A DNA stretch of 64,000 nt from Pseudooceanicola antarcticus (GTDB lineage: Bacteria > Pseudomonadota > Alphaproteobacteria > Rhodobacterales > Rhodobacteraceae). How positions within the stretch are numbered: position 1 is the stretch's first letter; each line of letters starts with the position of its first letter. Positions 25,718 through 35,887 of this stretch are shown piece by piece. The stretch covers positions 78,197 through 142,196 of the forward strand of contig NZ_OBEA01000009.1 of assembly GCF_900215355.1 (NCBI RefSeq), given 5' to 3'. A program made the position numbers and the translations under genes. The notes below the pieces were generated by a model. The model was not told the DNA's origin. It made no database searches and was given only the letters and a program-made list of their open reading frames with translations.

Positions 25718-25740
25718 CACCATGATACACCACTGTGGTG
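25718..25740 (-). promoter_or_regulatory. candidate operator of the defence operon
   Basis: CACCACTGTGGTG (25728-25740) is a perfect palindrome about its central T. Another CACCA half-site lies at 25718-25722 and an inverse TGGTG at 25698-25702. Repeated short half-sites suit a ribbon-helix-helix protein, encoded immediately downstream. Confidence 0.55.
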
Positions 25741-26039
25741 AAAGCTGAAACCATCGTTTGTGTAGTCTCACCCACAAACTCGTCGTGTCTTTCTCCTAGA
25801 GGCGGACGTACGTTGGTACGTATAGTGAACATATGGCGGAAACTGGGCTAAGACAATGATAAGGGATGCGCACCTTTGCAGGTCGGGCTGTCGTGAACCG
25901 AGCCTGCCGTTTGCCGTCTCTGCCGTTCGGCTTCCATCCCTTGCGCTGAAGCGGCCAGCCTCAAGCGGCTGACTTTCTCTTTCCATTTATTTGGGGCCTG
26001 CGGCCCCCTTGCCGTCAAGACCTGAACGCCCTTTGGGCG

Positions 26040-26190
26040 CGGTTGGCCTGTATCCCCGCTCTTCCGCCCATCCTTCTTCGAAGGTTTAGCCATGGTCGTG
26101 CAGAGCGGGTGATCCCCCTCAGGCCAACCGGGTCCTGACAGCATTCCCCCGCTCATTGGCGCTGGCCTAGTCCGGTTGCATGCGCAACCG
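26040..26190 (+). promoter_or_regulatory. strongly structured leader upstream of ardC
   Basis: CGGTTGGCCTG (26040-26050) pairs perfectly with CAGGCCAACCG (26120-26130). Inside it CCCGCTCT (26055-26062) pairs with AGAGCGGG (26102-26109), and CCTTC-TTC-GAAGG forms a further hairpin at 26072-26084. A fourth hairpin, CGGTTGC-ATGC-GCAACCG, spans 26173-26190, just before the ardC ribosome-binding site. The rest of the gap, 25741-26039, contains no gene I can support. Confidence 0.55.
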
Positions 26191-26211
26191 ACTATCCAAG
26201 AGGGAAAGCAA

Positions 26212-27111
26212 ATGAAAACTGATATTTACACCAAAGTTACTGACAAGATCATTGCCGATCTTGAGAAGGGCGAACTCACATGGTTGAAGCCATGGAGCGC
26301 CGGACATGCCGAGGGACGGATTACACGTCCGATGCGGCACAACGGTCTGCCTTATAGCGGCATCAATGTTCTGATGCTTTGGGGAGCCGCACTGGATGCT
26401 GGCTTTTTGTCCCCTTGCTGGATGACCTTCAAACAAGCCAGAGAATTGGGTGCCCATGTGACGAAGGGCGAAAAGGGCAATCAGGTTGTCTATGCCAACA
26501 CGCTCACCAAGACCGAAGAGGCCGAGGACGGCAGCGAGGAAGAACGCCGAATTCCTTATATGAAAGCCTATACCGTCTTCAATGTTGAGCAACTCGAAGG
26601 CCTGCCTGAGCACTACTATGTTCAACCTGAGCCGGTGATTGATCCGGTGGGGCGGATGGACCATGCGGAGGGGTTCTTTACTGCGACGGGTGCGGATATT
26701 CGCCATGGCGGCAATCGTGCCTTTTACAGCAGTGCAAGCGATCATGTGCAAATGCCGCATTTCGAAATGTTTCGTGCGCCGGAAGCCTACTATGCAACCT
26801 TGGCGCACGAGGTCACACATTGGACAAAACATCGCAAACGGCTGGAACGTGATTTCGGTCGCAAACGCTGGGGGGATGAAGGCTATGCGATGGAGGAGCT
26901 TGTTGCGGAATTGGGCGCAGCATTCCTTTGCGCCGATCTGACACTGACACCGGAACCCGGCACAGACCACGCAGCCTATATTCAAAGCTGGCTGAAAGTT
27001 TTGAAGAATAACAAGCGCGCTATCTTCAGCGCAGCGGCTCATGCCCAGCGGGCGGCGGACTTTCTGCATGACTTGCAGCCGCAGGCGAAAGTGGTGCAGG
27101 CGGCAGAATGA
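26212..27111 (+). CDS. ardC: ArdC-type antirestriction/ssDNA-binding protein with zincin domain
   Basis: ArdC proteins protect incoming single-stranded plasmid DNA from restriction in the recipient. The 299-residue product has the N-terminal ssDNA-binding domain (DIYTKVTDKIIADLEKGELT, then PWSAGHA) and the C-terminal zinc metallopeptidase-like domain with HEVTH at 199-203 and a downstream glutamate (MEELVAELGAAF). ATG 26212 follows AAGAGGGAAAGC; the upstream extension to 26176 is not needed. The leader is highly structured. Its presence with a restriction-like operon on the same element fits protection during entry before self-methylation is established. Confidence 0.93.
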   Translation: MKTDIYTKVTDKIIADLEKGELTWLKPWSAGHAEGRITRPMRHNGLPYSGINVLMLWGAALDAGFLSPCWMTFKQARELGAHVTKGEKGNQVVYANTLTKTEEAEDGSEEERRIPYMKAYTVFNVEQLEGLPEHYYVQPEPVIDPVGRMDHAEGFFTATGADIRHGGNRAFYSSASDHVQMPHFEMFRAPEAYYATLAHEVTHWTKHRKRLERDFGRKRWGDEGYAMEELVAELGAAFLCADLTLTPEPGTDHAAYIQSWLKVLKNNKRAIFSAAAHAQRAADFLHDLQPQAKVVQAAE

Positions 27112-27117
27112 AAAATT

Positions 27118-27143
27118 GCGGTCAAGCCTGATGGCTTGACCGC
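27118..27143 (-). terminator. terminator between convergent genes
   Basis: GCGGTCAAGCC (27118-27128) and GGCTTGACCGC (27133-27143) form a perfect 11-bp stem. On the minus strand it is followed by AATTTTTC, so it ends the small minus-strand gene and may also act on ardC. Confidence 0.85.
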
Positions 27144-27148
27144 CTGAG

Positions 27149-27331
27149 TTAAGGCCCGCAGGGCGGGCGCAGTGCCAGTTCGGCTTCGATGTTGTGCATC
27201 GACGCGAGCGCGTCTTGATGATTTTGCGATCCTGGCAGTGCCAAGGCTTGCGCGTTGAACGCTTGGCGGTAGAGGCCGCGCAGTTCTTTCGTTGGCAGCG
27301 CTGCGGCTTCAAATCGTGTGACGAGTTTCAT
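27149..27331 (-). CDS. small hypothetical protein
   Basis: The 60-residue product, MKLVTRFEAAALPTKELRGL and onward, is helical with an alanine/leucine-rich core and ends RPPCGP. AGGAGG lies 6 nt upstream of the ATG, and a strong terminator lies 6 nt after the stop, so it is very likely a real single-gene unit. Short proteins of this kind accompany ArdC in several alphaproteobacterial elements as I recall, but no function is known. Confidence 0.75.
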   Translation of the reverse strand: MKLVTRFEAAALPTKELRGLYRQAFNAQALALPGSQNHQDALASMHNIEAELALRPPCGP

Positions 27332-27363
27332 GTCTTTTCCTCCTTTTGATCGGAGGCCCCGAA

Positions 27364-27435
27364 CCGTTCAGGGCCTTTCGGCCCTCACGTCATCCTCGAC
27401 TCAAGGAAGGCCTGGATGGTTCGGCGGTTGAACGG
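27364..27435 (+). promoter_or_regulatory. second structured leader
   Basis: CCGTTC (27364-27369) can pair with GAACGG (27430-27435) around an inner hairpin AGGGCC-TTTC-GGCCCT (27370-27385). It lies upstream of the 55-codon plus-strand gene and faces the minus-strand small gene. Support is only from complementarity. Confidence 0.3.
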
Positions 27436-27574
27436 CAATTAAGGAAAAGGAGAAATCGTCGTCACCCTTGAAGAAACGATCAGAATAGGACTGCACGGAC
27501 GACGCTCAATCTGTGAGCTTTGGTATCTGGCGCACAAATGTGAGACCATGAAGAAAGAGGGAAAGGAGGCTGCT

Positions 27575-27742
27575 ATGGCCGACATGCACAAGACCAAGTC
27601 CGCGAGGCGACCTGAACCGGTCGCGTTTGCGGTTGATGTCAGGGAAGCCCAGTCGATGTTGGCCCAGTCACTTCGGGAAAATGATTATCAGAAACTGAGC
27701 GCCGACGACTTCGCAGAAGCTCGACGGGTTGCGTGTGAATAG
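27575..27742 (+). CDS. small hypothetical protein
   Basis: ATG 27575 (MADMHKTKSARRPEPVAFAV) follows GGAGG at 6 nt. The 55-residue product has a basic start and an acidic, helical remainder (SADDFAEARRVACE). The frame is open upstream to 27448 and looks coding-like (ETIRIGLHGRRSICELW), but there is no standard start codon there, so a longer ancestral form or a rare ATC start cannot be excluded. No family recognised. Confidence 0.55.
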   Translation: MADMHKTKSARRPEPVAFAVDVREAQSMLAQSLRENDYQKLSADDFAEARRVACE

Positions 27743-28012
27743 GTGATGTTGGCCTGTTCGTTATGTTGGTTTCATTACCAAATTTTCAGAAAAACCACCG
27801 CTGCTCGTGCGCCGTGGTTTGAGGCGGAATGACTGCTGAAGTCGCCGCCAGAGTCAAGGCAACCACGGAGGGGCACTAAGCCCCTCCCACCTCTTGAAAT
27901 TTGCTGCATTTAAAATTTTTGGGGCATCTATAAATGATCCAATCATCACGGAAAGGGTATATATAGATACTCTTGTGGTTCGTCAGATGTCCGGTTAAAG
28001 AACCGCTTCTCC
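27743..28012. other. intergenic region beside the relaxase, possible transfer origin
   Basis: The 270 nt hold an imperfect-loop inverted repeat AAACCAC...GTGGTTT (27792-27820), a perfect stem GGAGGGGC-ACTAA-GCCCCTCC (27867-27887), an AT-rich stretch (27896-27975) and CGGTT-AAAG-AACCG (27992-28005). Transfer origins often lie next to the relaxase gene and contain inverted repeats. No nic consensus is recognised, so this is only a candidate. Confidence 0.25.
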
Positions 28013-29299
28013 CTACATCTCCAACTTCGGCCCATGGTCACGCTTGATGTCCTGTTCTTGACGCTTCTGCACGAGTTCGCGGGCTTCCTCACCCATGGCA
28101 AGGTACTCCATCACATCCCGGCTGAGCCGCGAGAGCATCTTTTGTTCATGCTTGCGGCGCAGGACGATCAGAGCTTGCAGCGCTCGGCGTTCGGCAAGCT
28201 GCTTTTCAATGATGGCCTGCCGTTCCTGGCGGTCGCGTTTCTGAGCTTCCGCTGCTTCTTTCTCGTTCTGGGCACGGATTTTACGGCTGTTGCCGGTGAC
28301 CCAACTCCACAGGCCTTTCAGACCGCGTGGCAGACGGGCGGCGCGGTTGCATTCTTCGTTTTGCCAGCGTTCGGTGTGTCTCTGCTTGAGTTCAGCGCGT
28401 AGGGCGCGATGCCGGTCCACCATATCCTTGCGCCGGAAGGTGAGCGACAGACCCTGCTTGCGATATTTCTCCTCCAGCTCATGCACATAAGACTGCACCT
28501 GCTTGGTCATCTTTGCGGCGATCCATTGCCGGGTTTCATCGACGGACAGAAGCTCCGGCGCGTCGCCAAGGCGGTTTTTGACGTCTTTGTTCTTCACGCC
28601 CGCAAAACGGGACAATGAAAAGACCTCACCGCGATAATCCAGCACCACAAAGCCGCGTCGGTCGCCATGTGCCAGAAAATAGCCATGCTCGAACAGTGCA
28701 TTGCGCAGGGAGGAGGCAGAGTCCGACTTGGCCCAGCACTCCTGTATGATCTCCTTCAACCGCTTCGGATCATGGCCCAGCCGTTTGGCCTGCTGCCATT
28801 CAGCCAGCGTGAAGTTGAGCGGGCTGGGATTCCGCCCCCGTTTGAAGCCCTCCGGCATGTCCCAACCATGCTCGATATAAAGTTCACGGGCAATGCCGTT
28901 CAGCTTGTTCTTGTAATGCGGCAGGTTGATCGCCTTTAGCTCTCGAACATCGATCCGCGACCAAACGGCATGCGCATGCCGCCGTCCTTCCTTCTCATGA
29001 AAGACGATGGCGCGGGGCTGGCCTTCCAGCCCAAGCTGTTTTTCGATCCGGTTCACCGCAGCCTCAAAGATGTCGATGGGCACATTTTCGGTCTCAGGGG
29101 GGCTGAGTGAGACCGAGAACAGGAAATTCTTGCACCGCGTCCCCTTGGCGATAGCCTGCACTTCTTGCAAAGCGCCGTGCAGCGTATCGGCGGCAAACCC
29201 ACTCAGCTCGTGCAGTTCCACATGCTCGTTATCCCTCGTGTTCATCAGATGTCGCGCCAGATTGGCGGCATTCGCTCTTTCGCTGGCTTTGAGGATCAT
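28013..29299 (-). CDS. relaxase/mobilization nuclease (MobA/VirD2-like)
   Basis: Relaxases nick the transfer origin and pilot the strand to the recipient. The 428-residue product begins MILKASERANAANLARHLMN and has the HUH-type metal motif HAHAVWSRID (His108, His110; His101 nearby). A long charged helical C-terminus (about 250-420) follows. There is no tyrosine among residues 1-128, although relaxases of the MOBP type use one near the N-terminus; the first are in LPHYKNK and ELYIEHGW. Another nucleophile or a divergent mechanism is implied. The ATG overlaps the mobC stop (ATGA). Confidence 0.88.
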   Translation of the reverse strand: MILKASERANAANLARHLMNTRDNEHVELHELSGFAADTLHGALQEVQAIAKGTRCKNFLFSVSLSPPETENVPIDIFEAAVNRIEKQLGLEGQPRAIVFHEKEGRRHAHAVWSRIDVRELKAINLPHYKNKLNGIARELYIEHGWDMPEGFKRGRNPSPLNFTLAEWQQAKRLGHDPKRLKEIIQECWAKSDSASSLRNALFEHGYFLAHGDRRGFVVLDYRGEVFSLSRFAGVKNKDVKNRLGDAPELLSVDETRQWIAAKMTKQVQSYVHELEEKYRKQGLSLTFRRKDMVDRHRALRAELKQRHTERWQNEECNRAARLPRGLKGLWSWVTGNSRKIRAQNEKEAAEAQKRDRQERQAIIEKQLAERRALQALIVLRRKHEQKMLSRLSRDVMEYLAMGEEARELVQKRQEQDIKRDHGPKLEM

Positions 29300-29718
29300 G
29301 GCCCCTCGCTTTCCAGCCCAAGGGCAACGATCAGCATTGAGCGCATCGCCGCGATATCCGCGCAGGCCGAGCGCAACTCGCTTTCGGTATCCGGATTTAC
29401 CGGCAAGGAGCCGGTATGCACCGCCTTGGCAAGCTGGTTGACGTTGTTGCTGAGCCGGGAAGAACCGAGGGCCGATAAGACCCGCGCCAACTCCCGATGG
29501 TCGGCAACTGGGTGCGTGCCGCGCCGCCGGACCTTTTTCAAGTCCTTCTGAAACAGTACCGCCTTGATATAGGTGCCCAACGGAACCCCGTTGGCAGCGT
29601 CAGCCAGCTTGGCACGTTCCTCGAAGGTAAAGCGCAGGGAGAACGGCGTTGGCGTCTTGGTCGCCGATGTCTGAGAATCGCCGGAATGTTGATTGAAATC
29701 AAGGTGTTGGTTCGTCAT
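29296..29718 (-). CDS. mobC: MobC-like mobilization accessory protein
   Basis: MobC proteins bind near the transfer origin and help the relaxase open DNA. The 140-residue product has a ribbon-helix-helix-like core (SLRFTFEERAKLADAAN, GTYIKAVLFQ) and the family's C-terminal helical region (SSRLSNNVNQLAKAVHTGSL). ATG 29718 follows GGGGTGCGG and is preferred to 29745. Its 5' end overlaps by 20 nt the stranded recombinase tail (29699-29821). In the integrated state nothing upstream but chromosomal DNA could drive it; in the circle it would follow the recombinase gene directly. Confidence 0.87.
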   Translation of the reverse strand: MTNQHLDFNQHSGDSQTSATKTPTPFSLRFTFEERAKLADAANGVPLGTYIKAVLFQKDLKKVRRRGTHPVADHRELARVLSALGSSRLSNNVNQLAKAVHTGSLPVNPDTESELRSACADIAAMRSMLIVALGLESEGP

Positions 29719-29821
29719 CACCGCACCCCAGATCGTGAAGATCACAGTCTGCGAGATGGACTTCCCATTCTTCCAGGACTTCGAAGAGAGAGTTCAAGTT
29801 CTCTCTCTCCAGCAGCACCAT
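29699..29821 (-). other. stranded C-terminal coding segment of the recombinase
   Basis: From the ATG at 29819-29821 (complement) an open frame reads MVLLERENLNSLFEVLEEWE then VHLADCDLHDLGCGDDEPTP and stops. Its first codons (GAG ATG GTG C) coincide with the attR repeat in the same phase as the recombinase codons at attL (GAG ATG GTG CCG). Joining the ends therefore yields a recombinase of 553 residues whose last 39 come from here and whose stop overlaps mobC. As a standalone gene it would be a 40-residue ORF without a ribosome-binding site. Confidence 0.75.
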
Positions 29822-29824
29822 CTC
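29815..29824. other. attR core repeat
   Basis: GCACCATCTC repeats the sequence at 1344-1353. The following bases (CCCCCTTTGAAAAC) begin chromosomal DNA that would originally have followed tRNA-Thr; base composition rises from about here. Confidence 0.75.
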
Positions 29825-32447
<2,623 letters not shown>

Positions 32448-32511
32448 GGAGCCCTGTCGTCCGGCCCTTCGGGGCCGGGCAACGCCCCCTCGGAGGGGCC
32501 TGAAAAGATAG

Positions 32512-32545
32512 CCGGGAGCCGTTGGGGGACGGCTCCCGGTTTCTT
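32512..32545 (+). terminator. katG terminator
   Basis: CCGGGAGCCGT (32512-32522) pairs with ACGGCTCCCGG (32529-32539) and is followed by TTTCTT. A smaller GGCCC-TTCG-GGGCC hairpin precedes it at about 32463-32476. Confidence 0.88.
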
Positions 32546-32952
32546 AATGAAAAGGGTTTGGTGCTGAAATATCCGGGCCACGACGACCACTCACTTCTGT
32601 CGGGATGGGACCGGCCGTCTGAGAACGTGGCACCGGATGCCTTTGGCGATCGCAGCGTGAGAACGCGGCACACAGGGCGAAAATTGCCGCTGCGAGAAGC
32701 CGCGCTCACTGGAAAACCGATCACCGAAAACTGTCCCTTTGACCGGCGTCCCCCCCACATGGGCGATTCCGATCATGTGCCGACTATTTCCTGCTGCGCC
32801 CGCTCGGTCTGCCCCCCGATCAGGGGGTTCCGGACCCGTTAACGAAACTGTGATCAGCCATCCCGAAACCTCCCTCGTTCAGGGGGAGACATCGGCTCCC
32901 AAACGCGCTTTCGTGGCAGCCGGGGGCCTGAAAAGAAGACCGACACGTAGGG
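32546..32952. other. intergenic region without a supported gene
   Basis: About 400 nt between the katG terminator and the histidine kinase gene. Short frames on both strands lack ribosome-binding sites and coding character. The kinase promoter should lie here but no box pair is convincing. Confidence 0.4.
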
Positions 32953-35175
32953 ATGAGAAGATTTGCAACGCCTGTTCTGCTGACCCTCGCGGTCGGTATG
33001 ATCACCATTTGCATCGCGCTTGCCGCGGTGTCTGCTGCGCTGCAACATCCTCACCTCGGTCTGCGGCTGGCGATCCCCGATGCGGGACCCGGCCTGCTGA
33101 TCCGGCAAAGCGACATCCCCGACGCCGAAATTCCCGCGGGCAGCAGGCTGCTGGCCATCGGCTCGGCCAGGGATCCTTCGGTGCCGGTCTCGGGCGTGAC
33201 GCTGATCGAAGAGCCGGACACGCTCAGCGATTACGAGACCATGCAGGCCTTCCGCGCCGACCAGCACAGGCTGTCCCAGGTGCTGCGCGACGGCAAGGTG
33301 ACCCTGCACCTGCTCCTGCCCGAGGGCCAGATCGAGCAGGTCAGCCTGCAACCCGCACCGCGGCGCAGCCTGTCCAGCCTGCCGCCGGTGTTCTGGGTGC
33401 AGATACTCACCGGCGTCTTCGCCGTCGGCTTCGGCGGCTGGGTCTGGGCCCTGCACCCACGCCGGCTGCCGCAGCTGATGCTGCTGACCGTCGGGGTCGG
33501 GCTGCAGATGGCGGCCAATGCCGCGGCGATCTACAGCACCAGAGAGCTTGCCCTGCCGCAGAACTACCTGGCCTGGCTCGGTGGCACCAACCAGATTGGC
33601 GCGCAAATCTTCGGCGCCGGCATCCTCGGGCTCTTCCTGTGCTATCCGCGCCGCATCGCGCCCCGCTGGGTGGTGCTGGGCCAGCTGCCGCTGGTGGTGG
33701 GCTGGGCGCTGGTCAACCAGGCCGGGCTGATCCATTCCAACGCCATCGGCTTCCAGCTACCCACGATCCTGATCCTGCTGGGAGCGATCCTCTGCACCTT
33801 CTGCCAGATCCGGGCAACACGCGGAGACCTTCCGGCCCGCGCCGCCCTCTGGATCATCGGCATCTGCACCGGGCTGGGGACCGGAAGCTTCGTGCTGACC
33901 CGCTCCCTGCCCGCACTGCTGGGGCTGCCGCTTGCTTTCCCGCAGGGCTATGCCTTTGCCCTGCTCGGCATCGTCTACCTGGGCTTCGCCCGCGCCGTGC
34001 TGCGCCACCGCCTCTTTGATGTCGAGCGCCTGGCGCTGCATACGCTGTTCTACTTCACCGGCGCGGCGCTGCTCTTGCTGATCGATGCGGCGCTGGTGCT
34101 GCTGCTGTCGCTCGACCAGGTGCCCGCTCTGGGGATCTCGCTGTTCTTCGTCGGCATCTTCTACCTGCCACTGCGGGACGCCACGGCGCGGGCCCTGCTC
34201 AAACGCCGCCGCAAGGCGCAGCCGATCAGCGAGCTTGTCCGCGCCGCCGACGAGGTGGCCTTCGCCCGCGACGATGAATGCCGCCGCAAGCGCTACGAGA
34301 AGCTGCTGGCGCTGGAGTTCGGCTCTCTCTCCATCGAGCCGCTGCCGGAGGGAGAGGCGGTAACCCTGCCGCGCATCACCCAGGAGGGCATCGCGCTGCT
34401 GCTGCCCGCCGTGCCGCCCCTGCCCGCCTACCGGCTGCGCTGGCGGGATGACGGGCGGCGGCTCTTCTCTCCCATGGATCTGTCGCGGGCAGAGGTGATC
34501 TGCACCGTGTTGCAGCAGCTTCTGGAAGGCCGCCGCGCCTATCGCACCGGCGCCAATGACGAACGCACCCGCATCGCGCGCGATGTGCATGACAATATCG
34601 CGGTCCATCTGCTGGGCGCCCTGCACAGCCCGCTCAGCAGCCGCAAGGACGAGCTGATCCGCGAGACCCTCGCCGATCTGCGACGCATCATCGAGGACGG
34701 CGACAGGCAGCCCGATGCGGAGCTGTCGGAGATCCTGGGCGAATTGCGTCACGACCTGGCAGAGCTGCTGGCGGTGACGGGCATCGCGCTCGACTGGCCG
34801 ACCACGCCCGATACGGGGCTGCGCCTGCCCGATCCGATGGCCCATGCCCTGCGCTCGATCCTGCGCGAGGCGGTGAACAACGCCCGCCGACACTCAGGCT
34901 GCAGCCGTGTCACGGTGCGGATCGAGCCCCGTCCCGAAATGATCCGCGTCAGCATCGCCGATGATGGCCGGGGCATCCCCGCCGAGGTGCTGCGCGGTTT
35001 CAGGGCCGGGGTGACCAGCAACGACGCGCCCGGCCACGGGCTTTGCAACATGCGCGCCCGCGTCGCCCGTCTTGGCGGCACGCTGGAGCTCAGCCAGGCC
35101 CCCGGCGGCGGGGTGCTGATCGAGGCTCTCCTGCCGCGGGCCGATACCGAGGTCCAGCAGCGGGCCGCGGAATAG
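32953..35175 (+). CDS. membrane sensor histidine kinase (NarX/HisKA_3 type)
   Basis: The 740-residue protein has an N-terminal membrane helix, a periplasmic PDZ-like segment (about 45-140), six to eight further helices (150-410), a cytoplasmic linker and a HisKA_3 dimerisation domain with phospho-acceptor His546 in ARDVHDNIAVHLL. A HATPase domain follows with EAVNNARRHS and DDGRGIP/GHGLCNMRAR. Such kinases signal to LuxR-type regulators; the next gene encodes one 11 nt away, so they form a pair. The input signal is unknown. GTAGGG precedes the ATG. Confidence 0.93.
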   Translation: MRRFATPVLLTLAVGMITICIALAAVSAALQHPHLGLRLAIPDAGPGLLIRQSDIPDAEIPAGSRLLAIGSARDPSVPVSGVTLIEEPDTLSDYETMQAFRADQHRLSQVLRDGKVTLHLLLPEGQIEQVSLQPAPRRSLSSLPPVFWVQILTGVFAVGFGGWVWALHPRRLPQLMLLTVGVGLQMAANAAAIYSTRELALPQNYLAWLGGTNQIGAQIFGAGILGLFLCYPRRIAPRWVVLGQLPLVVGWALVNQAGLIHSNAIGFQLPTILILLGAILCTFCQIRATRGDLPARAALWIIGICTGLGTGSFVLTRSLPALLGLPLAFPQGYAFALLGIVYLGFARAVLRHRLFDVERLALHTLFYFTGAALLLLIDAALVLLLSLDQVPALGISLFFVGIFYLPLRDATARALLKRRRKAQPISELVRAADEVAFARDDECRRKRYEKLLALEFGSLSIEPLPEGEAVTLPRITQEGIALLLPAVPPLPAYRLRWRDDGRRLFSPMDLSRAEVICTVLQQLLEGRRAYRTGANDERTRIARDVHDNIAVHLLGALHSPLSSRKDELIRETLADLRRIIEDGDRQPDAELSEILGELRHDLAELLAVTGIALDWPTTPDTGLRLPDPMAHALRSILREAVNNARRHSGCSRVTVRIEPRPEMIRVSIADDGRGIPAEVLRGFRAGVTSNDAPGHGLCNMRARVARLGGTLELSQAPGGGVLIEALLPRADTEVQQRAAE

Positions 35176-35186
35176 GAAGGAAGACC

Positions 35187-35828
35187 ATGCAACGCGCCCT
35201 TGTCCTAGAGGATGTTCCCGAAACCCGCAGCTGGCTGGCCCAGATCGCCCGCGACGCCTTCCCCGGCACAGAGGTCAGCGAGGCCGCGACCCTGCGCAGC
35301 GGGCGCGAGGCGCTGCGACGCGGGCCGGTGGATCTGGCACTGATCGACCTCGGCCTGCCGGATGGCTCGGGCCTGGAGCTGCTGACCGAGATCCTCCAGG
35401 ACTACCCGGAGGCCACCTGCGTCATCGCCACGACCTCCGCCGATGATGCCAATGTGGTGGCGGCCCTGGCTGCCGGGGCACAGGGCTACCTGCTGAAGGA
35501 CCACCCGGCCGAGCTGCTGGCCTCGCAGCTGCGCCAGATCAGCCACGGCATACCCGCGCTTTCGCCGGTGATCGCGCGCCGCATCATGAGCCATTTCCGC
35601 AATACCGGCCCGGTCGACAGCGCGGCCCGGCTGACGCCGCGCGAAAGCGATGTCCTGGCGCTGATCGCCCGTGGGCTGCGCAACGCGGAAGTGGCGCAGA
35701 ACCTCGACATCGCCGAGACCACGGTGGCCGGCTACATCAAGACGATCTACCGCAAGCTCGGCATCTCGTCGCGCGCCGAGGCCGCCTGGCATGCCACCCG
35801 CATGGGCCTGGCCCCGCAGCGCGACTGA
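35187..35828 (+). CDS. NarL/FixJ-type response regulator
   Basis: The 213-residue protein has a receiver domain with phospho-acceptor Asp54 (LALIDLGLPDGSG), switch residues (ATTSADD) and conserved Lys (YLLKDHP). A C-terminal LuxR-type HTH follows (LTPRESDVLALIARGLRNAE, then TVAGYIKTIYRKLG). It is 11 nt downstream of the kinase gene, with SD GGAAGGAAG, and is followed by a strong bidirectional terminator, so kinase and regulator form a two-gene operon. Targets are not apparent; katG upstream is a possibility by position only. Confidence 0.95.
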   Translation: MQRALVLEDVPETRSWLAQIARDAFPGTEVSEAATLRSGREALRRGPVDLALIDLGLPDGSGLELLTEILQDYPEATCVIATTSADDANVVAALAAGAQGYLLKDHPAELLASQLRQISHGIPALSPVIARRIMSHFRNTGPVDSAARLTPRESDVLALIARGLRNAEVAQNLDIAETTVAGYIKTIYRKLGISSRAEAAWHATRMGLAPQRD

Positions 35829-35835
35829 GAATGCG

Positions 35836-35862
35836 AAAGGCCCCGGCGATACCGGGGCCTTT
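35836..35862. terminator. bidirectional terminator between convergent operons
   Basis: AAAGGCCCCGG pairs perfectly with CCGGGGCCTTT, giving an 11-bp stem with T-runs possible on both strands. It separates the response regulator from the acyl-CoA synthetase gene. Confidence 0.9.
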
Positions 35863-35887
35863 CGGTCAACTGGCGCTGGCCGGATGA

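Larger units (their letters stand above)
1344..29824. mobile_element. integrative mobilizable element of about 28.5 kb inserted at tRNA-Thr 3' end
   Basis: The segment is bounded by GCACCATCTC at 1344-1353 and 29815-29824; with one mismatch the repeat extends to 13 bp (GCGGCACCATCTC against GCAGCACCATCTC). A serine recombinase lies at one end and mobC-relaxase at the other. A VirD4-like coupling protein is present, but no VirB-type channel genes are, so it is probably mobilizable rather than self-transmissible. Cargo includes ArdC, a STAND NTPase and a methylase-SIR2-HerA operon. Base composition drops relative to both flanks, with several strongly AT-rich intergenic patches. The boundary call is further supported by reading-frame continuity across the predicted circle junction. 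Confidence 0.85.

Noticed and set aside
25848..26156. 102-codon minus-strand frame across the ardC leader
   Set aside because: It consists of the complement of the stem-loop region, lacks a ribosome-binding site and has low-complexity basic composition.
29781..29812. A T-arm-like sequence (GAGAG-TTCAAGT-TCTCT) near attR as a tRNA remnant
   Set aside because: The stem does not close correctly at the position after the loop, and the same bases read as part of the 39-codon recombinase tail.
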